64,000 nt of DNA, from NCBI RefSeq assembly GCF_015706575.1, contig NW_024037054.1, positions 1,674,001 to 1,738,000 on the forward strand. Reading direction: 5' to 3'. The notes under the pieces were generated by a model. That model did no database searches. It was not told the DNA's origin and worked only from the letters and a program-made list of their open reading frames with translations. This document shows positions 1 through 53,148 of this stretch, in pieces (within the stretch, counting starts at the first letter, position 1; every line of letters begins with the position of its first letter). Made by a program: the position numbers and the translations under genes. Source of the DNA: Patiria miniata (taxonomy: Eukaryota; Echinodermata; Asteroidea; Valvatida; Asterinidae).

Positions 1-274
1 GTTAAGCAATCTAACTCCACATCTTTAGAACTAGAAAAGAAAATTCACTGCATTGCTTGGGAGTGGAACAGTGCCAGCTTTTGTTCTGCGTCTAACCCTG
101 CTGTATGTATCACGCCTCTGAAGTCATGTTCTGTGCAGTTTTATGTGCACCGTATGTGATCATATGGCTATTTCTTTTTCAGAATTACATGTATTTTATG
201 TGAGCATGAATTTATAAATTTATTGTACATAAATTTATTGTACAATAATTGTTTTGATGATCATTGCTTTACAG
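1..274 (+). other. ICA1: 3' part of an ICA1 intron entering from outside the window
   Basis: AT-rich intron sequence. The last bases, TGCTTTACAG at 265-274, form an ordinary acceptor for the first exon seen here. No coding segment or repeat was recognised inside it. Confidence 0.7.
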
Positions 275-41655
<41,381 letters not shown>

Positions 41656-43087
41656 TTCTTGTCCAAATGTTATGCCAAGTGTTGGTCCAAACTATTTTAT
41701 GCTGTCAGTATTTGTTACATTTGCAAACCACGAGAGCAGCACTTTTCAATATGCATTCCTAAATTCATTTTTTGCCATAGATAATGGGGCTTTGACTGAT
41801 GAGTTATGGCATTTACATGCATTATGAGTTTCACGATGAAGTGTACAATCTGGACTCACCACAAAGTCTTGGTTGACCACCATTATATTAAATAAAACCT
41901 AAACACCCCAAAATGTAGTTTCCGGTCAAAATTCCACCTCAGCCATTCTGGCTTACTACAGTTTGCCATTTGGGTCATTTAGACATTGCTGCTATTCATT
42001 CATTTTTGAAGAAAAGCAGAAAACAACATTTTTTTGTTGGCGGATTTTTGTGTAATGTTAATTTTCTTCACAGTATTTTGTTCTGAGTACGGTTGTGTAA
42101 CCTCAGGAATGTGTTTGAGCATTGTGAAGAAGCAAAGCTACACAAAGCCTGGCCGTTTGCCTGGTTGTCAGGATAACTGAATCCTTCTTGCTTTCCTGTT
42201 TCCTTTTTTACATAACTGCAGTTCAACTTGAAATCAGTGAACTTGAACACACTCGGGTCAGTATGCATTTGTAGCAACCTCTGTCAATGACAATAAGTGG
42301 CATAAACATTACACGTAAAATCCCAGTTTAGATGTGCAATTGTTAAATGTTACTTCCTATTTAATCTATACATGTAGTTCTGAAACCTAAAATGTTGGGC
42401 GCGCTCACAACCGTCTTGTAAATACTGTTTAATATTGTATTCATAGGTTAGACCTTCATTTAGATCGGTGGAAATCACTCACAAGAAATATATTATATTT
42501 GCCTGTGACAGTTTGGCAAGGATTCTGTAGTTTCATACACATTGCAGGACATGTTTATTGTAGAAATTACATTATGGTTAACATGGTTCTATGTTTTATT
42601 TCACTGTAGATATTTTGGGTTTTAAATGTTCTGCCAAAATGGCCCTCCATAGTTATTTTTCACTAAAAAAAAGTAGACTATGTATCAAGGAAACAGTCTG
42701 CAGTGTACTGTGCATCACTACAGTTGTTCTTTTGTTAATTAATTGTTAATGTTAATAGAATGTCTTTTGTTAATTAATAGAGAATGTGTAAGTCTACATG
42801 AAAAAAAGTAATCATCAATCAATGGGAATTATTATTATTTTTTACCAACCTCTTCCTTACAAAGTTTATGAGGTACATTTTGCGTTGGTGAGAAGGCGTT
42901 GAAAGTGATCAAAGACATTCAAATAACTTGTTATCAATTTTTTTCCGATTCCGAAGGGGGATTTAATCTTCTTTTTTAAGGAAATGGAATCAAAAGTAAT
43001 AAACAGAAAACATTTAAGTACCAATCCCCGATTCGAATTAAAAAAAATGTTAAGACAAAATATCCAAATCATTACATTATTAGCTAA
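41656..43087 (+). other. ICA1: ICA1 3' UTR and downstream sequence
   Basis: AT-rich, no repeat recognised. The proximal poly(A) signal at 41891 would give a UTR of about 250 nt. Where transcription actually stops is not visible. Confidence 0.55.
41891..41896 (+). promoter_or_regulatory. ICA1: Candidate poly(A) signal of ICA1
   Basis: AATAAA, the first canonical hexamer after the stop codon, 236 nt downstream. Alternatives further downstream cannot be excluded. Confidence 0.5.
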
Positions 43088-43495
43088 CCCTAACTCCCTA
43101 GGCCTTTTTGTTAGGATGTAGCCTCAATCCTGCAAAATCCTCCAATTGGCCTCATGGAAAAATTGCATATAGCCTCAATCCTGCAAATTCCTCCGTTGTT
43201 TCTTGAATATGGTCCATGGAGGGGTGACCACTGCCTGAATCCTGCAAAATCCTCCGGCTATGACTGTCAATAGGCTGAGGCAGAGGCAGTGACATCCTGG
43301 AGCAGTGCGGAGGATGTCAAGTATAATCAAGGACTAAATTTATGCATGGCTGAGCATACACAACACAAGGTCCGGCCCAAGACCTTGACACAGTGCGTAC
43401 TCCGAAATCAGCAACGCACTTTTGCCATGTAACCTCAATCCTGCAAATTCCTCCAATTTGCAAAAAGGATTTTGGAGGATTCAGGGCAGTTAGGG
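43088..43495. mobile_element. TTAA-flanked small DNA element with internal repeated motif
   Basis: The left end CCCTAACTCCCTAGG follows CTAA, a one-base variant of TTAA; the right end GGGCAGTTAGGG precedes TTAA. The motif TCAATCCTGCAAAATCCTCC or a close variant occurs at about 43123, 43174, 43233 and 43436, and inverted near the right end. TTAA targets fit piggyBac or Kolobok. No coding capacity. Confidence 0.55.
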
Positions 43496-43837
43496 TTAAT
43501 AAATATACACGTGGGCAATAGTCAACCCATCTTATCCAACGTAAATGTTGCCATTATAAAGAGTTGCAGGATCAAGTTTTACCATCATTATTATCTTCAC
43601 CTCTTCAGCCTTCAAAATTATCACACATTTTTTTCTAGAGGTATGTGATTGTCTTTCCATTTACTGAAGCCAAACCAATGGGATCAGAGTAATGGACCTA
43701 CTCAACTGTGCATCTCGGCTGCGGCCGCCCAATGATGATGAATGAACTGTGCAAGTCGGCACATATCTTGAAAATGCCGAACCACCCGACATTAAATGCA
43801 TCAGGTATCTCAGACCCGTTCAGGATCACAGATTTAC

Positions 43838-44171
43838 CTGCCCCCCCCCCCCTCCTTCCCCCTATCCCCCCTTCCTTCCCCCTTCCTTCCCCCATCCTCC
43901 CCCTATTTAGCTATTTTTTTTTGGATTAAGACAGTTTTTGGACCTTTCAATGTAAAAGTACTTGTTTATTTTAAATTTAATTTAATTTATTTTATTTAAT
44001 GTATTTGTATTAGCATTTTTATCTGTTGACTTGATCCAATTCAATCTTTGATTGCCACATCAAGTCTAATGAAAATAAACCATTTATCTATCTATCTATC
44101 TATCTCTATCCTCCCCCATCCTCCCCCTTCCTGCCCCCTGCCCCCCCCCCCCCTTCTTCATTCCCCCTCCC
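43838..44171 (+). repeat. Pyrimidine-rich tract interrupted by a LINE-type 3' tail
   Basis: C/T tracts (CCTTCCCCC, CCATCCTCCCCC) at 43838-43905 resume at 44104-44165. Between them lies a segment ending TTGATTGCCACATCAAGTC, AATAAACC and a (TATC)n run, the look of a LINE 3' end with microsatellite tail inserted into the tract. Confidence 0.5.
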
Positions 44172-45536
44172 CTGTACGTAACGTCACTGTTCTGATCATT
44201 AGCTGATCAGATTACACGCAATCCACTGAATCCAGCTGTTTAGGTGGTGAACCTCCTTTGATAATTAGCAACTGTGCCTAGGAACTTGAGATGGGAGTGG
44301 ATCCATCGAGCGCTGTGCAGTCATTGATCACGAGTGGCTTGTATCTCATGTGGCTTTCTGGAGTGGTGAGTGAGATATCTGGGGCGAATTGTAAAAAGGG
44401 ACCACAATGATGAAATGCTTGATTAAACATAGTAATGGGGTTAGAATGGACGTAAAATATATCCTCAAATAAGGCATTCGAAAACAAAAATTAGACCCCC
44501 AAAGTCGGACTTGAATGACAATCGAAATGTCTACCTTCGTGATTTTGACTTGCATTGTGTCCTGAGGTATGCACAGTATATGCATACAGAGCCCAAGGTT
44601 TATATTGGGACACTGTATTTAGCTATACATGTATTACACATTTTCATCATCTCGTGGAAGGGATTTTGGAATTCTGATGTAACTGTTCATCACAGTTGGT
44701 TTCAAGGCTGTTTTCTAAGACAAGCTCGTAACTATTCGCTTATATTATTATTGAAAAGTTTTTTGGTTGGATTTTATAACCCGGTAAAAGGCAAATGCCT
44801 TGTATTTCACGTGACCAGGTTTAAGACCGCATTTGTTAAAACCTAATTGCGTGTTCAATTCATTGTCTGTGGTCGCAGTATACATTTTCGTAAAGCTTAC
44901 GACTCATTCCATTTAGTACTTGTGTATTTTAAGAGATCGAAATTCCTGTCATTCAAGGTAAAACAAATTACTTTTGACTGTTTGATTTCTAAGTTGTATA
45001 TCGATTAAAACGATTTTAAATTATAGAAAATAATAAACTTGCATACAATATAGATGGCATGCTTAAGGAATTATTGCCGACTTTGTACACAGAAATACAA
45101 AGGCAAACACGTGTTTTATTGGTAACAAAAGATTTCAAATATCTCCTGCATTTTTGGACTTTTGGAATTTCACATGAATAAATCGATGCATGGCCAATCT
45201 GAAATCAGCTGTAGAGGCGGTTTTTGGTGGGTTTTTTTTTGCCCTTTGATGTGGGTGGTTGTCAGGATTGTTTCCTGAATTGTGTCCAACTTGTCTACAA
45301 TTACTTCAACATAACAACGAAAGAAATACACTGAACAAATATTCTATACTTAACTGCTTCTGGTCTATTCACAAAACAATTTACAATTATTTACAACTTC
45401 TTAACTACCGGTATTTTCTTTCGTTCTCAGTTATATCCAACTCACAAATTCATATTTTCTTATCTTGCGTTCTTGCGTGTAAAACCAATTACTTTAAACT
45501 TAGAGGGTCACAGTTCAATTAAAACAAGGTATTGAC
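44172..45536. other. Intergenic sequence, no feature seen
   Basis: AT-rich. Open frames are short and unrecognised. Confidence 0.4.
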
Positions 45537-46970
45537 TGTAAGGATATCCTGATGTGAGCAGCAATTCGGAACGTCTGATGCCGGTTGTTCCTTGGGAAAG
45601 ATTCCCATATCTGGCCATCACTTGTCACCCTGTGCACAAACCGTATGAGACTGATCTGAACATTTCTAAGTGTCTTCTCAGTAAATACTTCAATATTTTC
45701 CCTGCAAAATTTGACTTTTTAGGACATATTACTTTCTGATGGCTGATAGGTCACTGAAGGGAAAAATTAGTGATTGCCAGATATGGGAATCTTTCCGATC
45801 CTTGGATACACCGCCACCTGGGTTGGGTGTCCTACAGTCGAATCAGATCTCTAACGCCTTGACTGATCTACATCTTCATCTCGGCACTGCTTCCTCAACG
45901 GGCAGCCATCTGTTTACAAAATATTCAAAGTTTGTCTCACAATAAACATCTTACATCGATATCAGTATAAGGTAATTTACACATTCAGTAACACTGTAAT
46001 CTCCTTACATGAGCATGATTCAAGTTACTTCCGTGCCATAAATTTATCAGTCGTCGGAATAATGTTTTCTTCAAATTCTAAAACGTGACTGAACAATGTT
46101 TACTTCAAATTCTAACACGTGGCTTCAGTATCTACATCAAATATCATAGTCCATAATTCCAAAATATTTTCAAACATCAATTCAATTTTCAACTATTCAT
46201 CATAATCTTAAAGAAATCAAAGTAAACTTAAGCAAAAGTTCTTCATGCCAATTTCCTTAAATTAAAGTATACGGCGAAAATGCGCTTTATTCTCAAGCTG
46301 GTAAGTTACAATGTACAAGAGGAATCTTTAAACTGCTTCATATGAAAACTAACGGTTGTGTGGTGTCTCAAAATCCTGGAGTTTTCCTTGTGTTTCTCTG
46401 AGCACAATACTGCTCACTGGGGCCTTGGAGATCAAGCCCAAATTTCAAATGCCTCAAATAGGCTTTTAGGAATCGCTGACTATTGCCTGCTATAGATGTA
46501 CTATGCCTGGTGGCTTAGGTTCGAGCGATGACACACACCATACCGGAGATCACACTATACTTCAAAATCACATCTACTCTCTATCGCTTTCTGGTCTGAT
46601 CTGATCGCCTTGATCATCACTCTCCCATTCCAGTTCAAAAACTACACGCGCGCAAAATCACCTAAAATCACCCTTAAACACCCGACCTGTGATTATGGTT
46701 AACTCCAAATTGGTTAACATTGCACAACCATGGCTTTTTACTGCTTCTGCAAATGAAACCACAAACTACCACAAAAACTGACTACTGCTTGCTTAAGAAA
46801 GATCGATTATCTAACGCGCCACTACCCCAAGAGTTGGCTGCTGCTAGTTGATTATATAACGCGCTAAGTGTAACCAAAGACTGGGTCTAGGATGATGCAC
46901 CTTATGCTATAGGGCCAAACTTTTAGGACTTCACCATTTCAAAATAGGGGTGAATCATGAAATCCTTACA
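45537..46970. mobile_element. LTR-like fossil interval (TGTAAGGAT...ATCCTTACA)
   Basis: 1.43 kb bounded by the short inverted repeat TGTAAGGAT/ATCCTTACA, the form LTR ends often take. No coding capacity and no matching flank duplication, so solo LTR is only one reading; a TIR DNA element is another. It contains the 45599-45793 copy of a dispersed repeat also at 33670. Old. Confidence 0.3.
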
Positions 46971-47449
46971 GTGGGTATAGTCCAGCCGGTATGTGAAACG
47001 ACGATTCATTGTTTTCCTTAAAGCATGAAACTTCACACACACGTTCATAGTGATATTGGCAAATATTTTCAGATGGGGGGGGGGGGGGGTCATCGCAAAC
47101 TCGGCCTTTTATCTTCAGGTGGCATATGGTATATAGGAATCGTGACCGACTGGTCCAAAGCACCAAACTTGGCAGATAGATTCTTATAGCCCTAGAGAAG
47201 ATATTAAGAGGTATACCTATATTATGACACCTGAAATTCTTTTGGGAGGGTTGCCCAATTTGCATAAGTTGTAAATATATAGCCTCCATGTAATATTTTT
47301 ATTCCCACAGTTTTGTAGAGCTACCGGTATATATATATATTTATATTTTCTTTTTGAAAAGTGTATTTTGGGGATTCTACTTTCATGCTTCAACAACATT
47401 TTCTAAACGTATGAATGGATAATTATGAGGATGAAAGATAAAAAAAAAT
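46971..47449. other. Intergenic sequence with G run and (AT)n
   Basis: G homopolymer at 47077-47089 and a short (TA)n at 47331-47341. Nothing else recognised. Confidence 0.4.
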
Positions 47450-48076
47450 GACTACCATTACACCTATAAAGTTGCGCTCATTTCACTTTTTCCTAGATAT
47501 CAAATAGTTTTGGCAAACCTCATTATTGATGAGCTTTTAAAATTCACAAAGTTACTTACTGGCCAGTTGCCTTAATAAAACTATGTGGAAAAGCATGTGA
47601 ACAATGATGACGTCATGATAGTTACTGGCCCAGAAAACCAAAAAAGGGGAAAGGAGGTGTGCGTAAATTGGGCTAAACATATGGCGAAGGGTTGCCTAAC
47701 GTGGGGGCTTGAACAAATTCTAAAAATCCCCCAAAGTAACAGATTATGGTTGTTTATAATAATTATGTCTTCGTCAAAATGTTTTCAGGTAGTTCCTGTT
47801 CCAAGTCCCACACGTTAGGCAACCCTTCGCATAATGTTAGCCCAATTTACGGACATCTCCTGCCCCCCCCCCCCCCCCTTTTTGTTTTGTTTTCTGGGCT
47901 AAATATCAGGATGTGATCATCGTTCACATGATTTTCAATATACAATGTAGTTTTATAAGGGTAACTGTGCCAGTATAAAGCAAATTCGTGAATTTTAAGC
48001 TCATCAATAATGAGGTTTGCCAAGGTTACTTGATATCTGCAGGGGGAAACGATAAATGCGTGCAACTTTAGGGTAT
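47450..48076. mobile_element. 626-bp foldback element with ~250-bp arms
   Basis: The left arm (about 47450-47714) and right arm (about 47806-48076) are inverse: AAACCTCATTATTGATGAGC pairs with GCTCATCAATAATGAGGTTT, and GCGAAGGGTTGCCTAACGTG with CACACGTTAGGCAACCCTTCGC. The loop is about 90 bp. The right arm carries a C homopolymer and small indels. Confidence 0.8.
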
Positions 48077-48552
48077 AACGGCAGCCAGCTTGGATCTTTC
48101 ATAATTTATGTCCTCATCATTATCCAGTCATTAATGACTCGGACGGACGATAAACCTTGCGGACTTGGACTTGGGACTCGAACAAAATTACAACGAAATA
48201 CTTATTTATTTCAACAATATAATTACAAATTATTGAAATTTGAAGACGATCCTCTCCTGAGCAAGCGATACAGTCTGTGCGCCGTGTATACGTACGGTGC
48301 AGAAGAAACGCATCTAACACAATACAATAATACAATATTTCGTCACAATTAAACAACTTCAAAAGTGAATTTCTTCTTCCCAATGTGCAAATAAAGACAA
48401 TATACATATATTTAGACACGTAAAAATTTACATAAGACGAAAAAATACAATTTATGAAAAAGATATTAAGTATAATCCACCAGCAAAAATCCCTACTTTG
48501 GAAAAGAGAAGCTTAAAAACAAAAATCGTATTGTTGTAAAAAAAAAAAAAAT

Positions 48553-50125
48553 CACTGCAAACATTGCAAACATACAGTATTTATCTGAGTGATAAAATTA
48601 CAATTATAGAAATGAATGGCACTAGGTAAAAAAGAAAATCTGAACTGGTTTGTGTGAGTGGGGAGCGCTCGTAATCTTCCTGATGGGAGTATGATAGATG
48701 AGTGGAGAGGATGAGTTGGGTCCTGAGTTATAGTCTGCAGTTTCGTGAGATAGATTGTTTGAACAATTTCATTCACCTGTTTTATTTCCAGACCAATAAT
48801 TTTCTTGCAGTTTTTGAGATACGCTCAATTTTCTTCCGGTTATTCACAGTCAAATTATTGTACCATACAATGCAACTAAAAGAAATGATTGACTGGACAA
48901 CACTCTGGTAACATAGATGCAACATTGAATCACGAACATTAAAAGAACTTAGGCCAAAAAAAAGAATAGTTCTGCTACCGATTACATGCCTTTCAAAAAT
49001 AGGGTCGGTCGGTCGAAAAAAAAAATTTTTTGCCAATTTTTTTTATGCAGATTGAATGGGGTATTCAATTATATGCGAAGTCTAGCCTGAACTATTTCCA
49101 TTGCACTACAAAAGCTATACACAAAATGGCCACAAAAAGTGAATAAAACCTACCTTAATTATTGTCAATATATTTACGTTCGATAATTCGTAAAAGAAAT
49201 TGTGGAAAATTCAGGTCGTTCGCACCATAGGCACAACGCTAGTCAAGAAGGGGAGCTGGCCAAAACTCCGAAGTGTGTGATGCACTGTACATGTGTGGCC
49301 CGCGGCCAACGGGTCGAAAAATTCAGGAAACACGCTGCATTGTATCACTCCAAATACGAGTAGTGCGATCTCAAAACGAACTCTTGAACACGGGAAATAC
49401 ATACACAGACAAGCTAGATCAAATCTGTGAATTAACTTGCAAAAATGTTCTTTCTCCATCGGTGTTTTCTTGGCATTTTTACGATGTCTTTCTCAGCATT
49501 TTTACGATGTCGAATCCGACCGGTTGACAGAGCACGTGCCTGCGCCTGAATAGACATCGAATTGCGAAGTAGTTGAATCGCGCAGCGAATTTGTAAAAAT
49601 AACGGAGGTTTCTTTTGAAAAAAATAGCGAATTTAAGTAAGAAAACAATAAATACAAGCATTTTTTGATGCAAAAGGGTTGTTGAGAGGTATTTTGTGAA
49701 GACAGACAAGACATAAGGTTTTTATTTTTATTTATTCAATCTTTTTTTCTTTTCTTTTTGTGGAATTGCCGATAAAATTTTTAGGGTCGCAGCCTAAAAA
49801 TAGGGTCGGTCGGGTAACCGGAAGCAGAACTATTCTTTTTTTTGGCCTTAACTTTCTGAGAAAATAAAGCCTCTGGTTGGCCTTGGCATACATTCTCCGA
49901 GTGTTTTTGCTCCAGTTTAACCTGTTATCAATGACTGTTCCAAGATACTTGTAGGCCTACACTCAGTGACATTTTCCAATTGTTCATTTCTAATGCTAAC
50001 AGGGCCAGTATTATGTTGTTTTTATTATACTAAAGTCAAAAATAAGTTCTTTCGTTTTGAATACGTTTAGCATAAGAAAATTGTCAACGCACCATTGAAC
50101 AAATTGTTCTCTTTCTTTCCGTATA
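48553..50125 (-). mobile_element. L2/CR1-like LINE ORF2 remnant, split by a Harbinger-like insertion
   Basis: On the minus strand the upstream piece (about 50125-49851) reads FVQWCVDNFLMLNVFKTKEL with YLG-type traces and AKANQRLYFLRKL-like sequence. After the insertion at 48952-49847 it resumes SFNVRDSMLHLCYQSVVQS, then CIVWYNNLTVNNRKKIERI, DPTHPLHSSIILPSGR and FRFSFLPSAIHFYN, the usual C-terminal end of a reverse-transcriptase ORF of this LINE group. A frame change near 48790 and 5' truncation make it inactive. Confidence 0.75.
48952..49847 (-). mobile_element. PIF/Harbinger-like element, copy 3
   Basis: 896 bp between exact TTA target duplications (48949-48951, 49848-49850). Left end GGCCAAAAAAAAGAATAGTT; right end AACTATTC plus T run plus GGCC. 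The body is collinear with the copy at 15834 and reverse to the copy at 3617. It interrupts the LINE reading frame, so it inserted after the LINE. Confidence 0.82.
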
Positions 50126-50170
50126 GACCGCTTGCAAACGCGTTCGATAATCGACGCGCGAAGGCGCGCA

Positions 50171-50231
50171 ACGCCATGTTGTGGGACAGGCGTATATCAA
50201 TTCACGCACATTTTGTCCCATAACATGGCGT
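50171..50231. repeat. Hairpin, 18-bp arms
   Basis: ACGCCATGTTGTGGGACA and TGTCCCATAACATGGCGT (one mismatch) around a 25-nt loop. Confidence 0.8.
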
Positions 50232-50369
50232 CGCTAACATCAAAACAGCCGATTTAAAAGCTTTTGTGCTTTGTTTCCCCGCTTTTCAGTGCTATTAAAT
50301 ACATTTGGGTTGTTGGGCTGTTCGAAAAATACCTCAAAATTCGCATTTTGTTTTTCTCATCACGAAAGT

Positions 50370-50505
50370 GGGGTGGGGGGGGGGGGGAAACGATTCAATA
50401 TCCAATCCCCCTGGTCTAAAAGTGTGTGTGTGTGTGGGTGGGTCTGTGTGTGTGTGTGTGTGTGGGAGGGGGGGGGGATTATACCCCCACCCCCCGGGAT
50501 TTTCG
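50370..50505. repeat. G run, (GT)n and C run low-complexity cluster
   Basis: G homopolymer near 50372-50387, (TG)n with GGG interruptions 50421-50463, G run then CCCCCACCCCCC near 50484-50497. Confidence 0.8.
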
Positions 50506-51670
50506 CCCCTGAAAACTATTTCCATTTAATTAAATTAGAGAAAAGCTGTGAAAAATTTACACTGTGAGGTTTAAGCAGTACATGTACCCCAAAATTTATT
50601 CCCAATATACTGTAAAGTAAAGTTTTTTTCTAGAATCCATATCTAAGGTGTAAAGTATAGAAAGTCCTTCAAAATAAAGTAGTTGTTTATACGATTTGTA
50701 TTGTATCTTCAAATAAATAGCCTTGCCCCTCATTTGATGAGGTTATATGGATCCATCTTTGAAAAAGTTCACAGGGACGCGAATTGCACCGCCTACCGGT
50801 CGCGCGTGTAAGTTCGGGGCGGTTCGTCACGGTAAAGACGGGATGAATTAATTTCCGCCTGGTGATCAATAAATCTTGCTGTACATTGTGGTGCTGCCAT
50901 TCCACATACACGAGGCTGGCTAGCGCTTACAAAATAACGATAAACGGTTTCGACTGTCATCAGAGATTAATTCTGCAAAACTTTAATATCCACTGTGAAT
51001 TTGCATAGCTCTGCAAAAATTAACAATAGGAAAGAAAGATAAATTTGAATTCGACCGATGGAACTCCTTTACGACCGACAAGCCCATTTTTACAGGCACT
51101 GCGTCAGATCCGTTGGGCATGTTTTACTTGGTAGTCAGTCAATTTGTTTAGAGTATATGTACCTTATTTGAGATCAAAGTTGTACGTCCAGGGGTAAACA
51201 TCCATTAACGGTCGAGATTAATTTCCTGCGCCAGTGATAAATTAAAAGCTTCTTTTGTGAAATATTTTTATCTAGGGGACGTGACGGTTTCAGTGCGACG
51301 GCTGATCATTTTATTGGAGACACAAAGTGGGGGATGTCCGTGTGATAATACGCATATTAGCTTTTAATCAAGGAAACTATAGGTTATTCTAGAACCATCG
51401 ATGGTTTAATTAATGGTGAGCAAGCGATTCTTTTGAATTTGAAGCATTTCCAAAGCAGTCTATTATTTAATGAAATGATGAATCATCTATAGGCCTACAG
51501 AAAAGAATACCTGCTGAAAAGGCAAGCTTTGTGTAGTCCAAAAGTGGTGATGTCACAGTGTCTCTTCAATCTTTAATATAATACGCTATTCATTTGTTTT
51601 TCCAAAACATGATTAGGCCTATTCTGAATTTCGGACATCTCATATCCATATAACTCTCTATAGTATAGGT
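50506..51670. other. Intergenic sequence, no feature seen
   Basis: AT-rich. Nothing recognised. Confidence 0.4.
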
Positions 51671-51790
51671 TAAAGGGACACTGCGTCATAGAAAGCGCAT
51701 CATTTGGGCTACAAAGCGCGTTTTGAACGAAATAATGTTAATCGGAAAGAACATTCAAAAGTAAGATATAAACATCAACACGACCATCCT
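51671..51790. repeat. Partial copy of the adjoining TTAA element's left end
   Basis: GTTAAAGGGACACTGCGTC, TTGGGCTACAAAGCGCG and AATCGGAAAGAACATTCA recur in the same order at 51791-51870. This is a tandem arrangement of about 120 bp. Confidence 0.75.
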
Positions 51791-51794
51791 TTAA

Positions 51795-52907
51795 AGGGAC
51801 ACTAGGTCCTGGAACAGCCCAATTGGGCTACAAAACGCGCTTTGAACGAGATTATTAATCGGAAAGAACATTCATAAATACCTAAGACAGTTTACCCATT
51901 CCTATTGGTCGAGAGCCCGTCACGTGGCCGGTCTCAAACGGATGATAAAGACATGGCTAGCTGGTCTTAAACACTTTTCCAGTGTCACATGAAATTTGGA
52001 CTCCTAAAAATCCAGTGCCTCTTACCGTTTTATTGGTTGAACGTCCATAATACTCACGTAGGCATGCGCAATACTACCAGTGAGTCAGTATTTTATAGTC
52101 CTAAATTCACAACGCAACGCCCCAGGTGCATTCTGCGCGACGTCGCGCAGTACGCGCGACGCGCGCGTCAATCTCCTTATAAGGTAAGGAATTGTAGAGG
52201 GACATTCCATATTATAGTCAGAGGGGTGCTTGATACAAAATGAAGTAAAATTGTTGAGCAAAAAAGTTAGCAATGTCCAGTTTTTTACTTGTTTTGATTT
52301 TTTGACCGAAAAGGTATTTATGAATGGGAATAAATGTGTGTTCGGTCGGTATTAAACACTCTGTTTAAGACCGGTTTGAGTCTGGATGGGCGATAATTAC
52401 CCGAGGCGAAGCCGAGGGTAATTATCGCCCATCCAGACTCAAACCGGTCTTAAACAGAGTGTTAAATACCTCCCAAACACACATCTATTCCCTTATTTGA
52501 AACTAGGATATAAACATCCGCACAACTATCCTTAAAAAAATGGGCGTTTTTGTGTTATTCCTGTATTATGCGTGCGAGAACGAATTTCGGGGTCCACTTT
52601 TGCGACCCCATAAATTCGAGCTGTTTTGATGCTAGTTGTGATTTCATTTGTAAAGTGTTCGCCTTTTGCATTGTGATTGGTCACCGTTGTTCCCGAGACA
52701 CATCGTGTATATCGTACACTGTATGAGAACGACACGAAAAACGTATTCGTACTCCGTCGTGTCCGATGTAAACAACCGGGGATTTTTCCTCTTTTCTCGG
52801 GAACGGTAAGACATTAGGTTGGTTTCCTTTCAACCAAATGTTTGAAATAGGATAAGTAAACAATCCAAAGCATGAAATTTTCGGGGATTTCAGGACCTAG
52901 TGCCCCT
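51795..52907. mobile_element. TTAA-flanked DNA element (piggyBac/Kolobok-like)
   Basis: Left AGGGACACTAGGTCCTGGAA and right TTTCAGGACCTAGTGCCCCT are inverted repeats. TTAA lies at 51791-51794 and 52908-52911. 1113 bp, no transposase. It carries the nested hairpin at 52326. Confidence 0.68.
52326..52492. mobile_element. Foldback (hairpin) element C, GAGGCGAAGCCGA loop
   Basis: The arms are about 77 bp each. The inner 55 bp (52348-52402 and 52416-52470) match with a single mismatch, the outer part with a few. The 13-nt loop is GAGGCGAAGCCGA, followed by GGGTAATTAT in the right arm. Nested inside the TTAA element. Confidence 0.88.
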
Positions 52908-52986
52908 TTAAAAATACTGCAGGTAAAACTTGCGCGATCCCCCTGGCATCCTGCCAGTTTGTATAGACCCACATGGGGGTCTACCC

Positions 52987-53148
52987 ATGTTCCCCAATAC
53001 CGATGTTCCCCAATACCGATGTTCCCCAATACCGATGTTCCCCGAGATCCTTAGGATTAGGGTTAGTGTTGGGGCTAGGGTTAGGGTTATAGGGTAAGGA
53101 TTTCGGGGAACATCGGTATTGGGGAACATCGGTATCGGGGAATATAGG
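52987..53148. repeat. Hairpin of GGGGAACATCGGTATT repeats around a TTAGGG-like centre
   Basis: Left: three tandem copies of TGTTCCCCAATACCGA. Right: CGGGGAACATCGGTATTGGG and a second copy, in inverse orientation. Centre (about 53055-53095): TTAGGATTAGGGTTAGTG and GGGCTAGGGTTAGGGTTA. Confidence 0.85.

Noticed and set aside
53041-53100. True interstitial telomere
   Set aside because: Only a few imperfect TTAGGG words are present and they form the centre of a hairpin repeat; kept as a finding about the hairpin instead.
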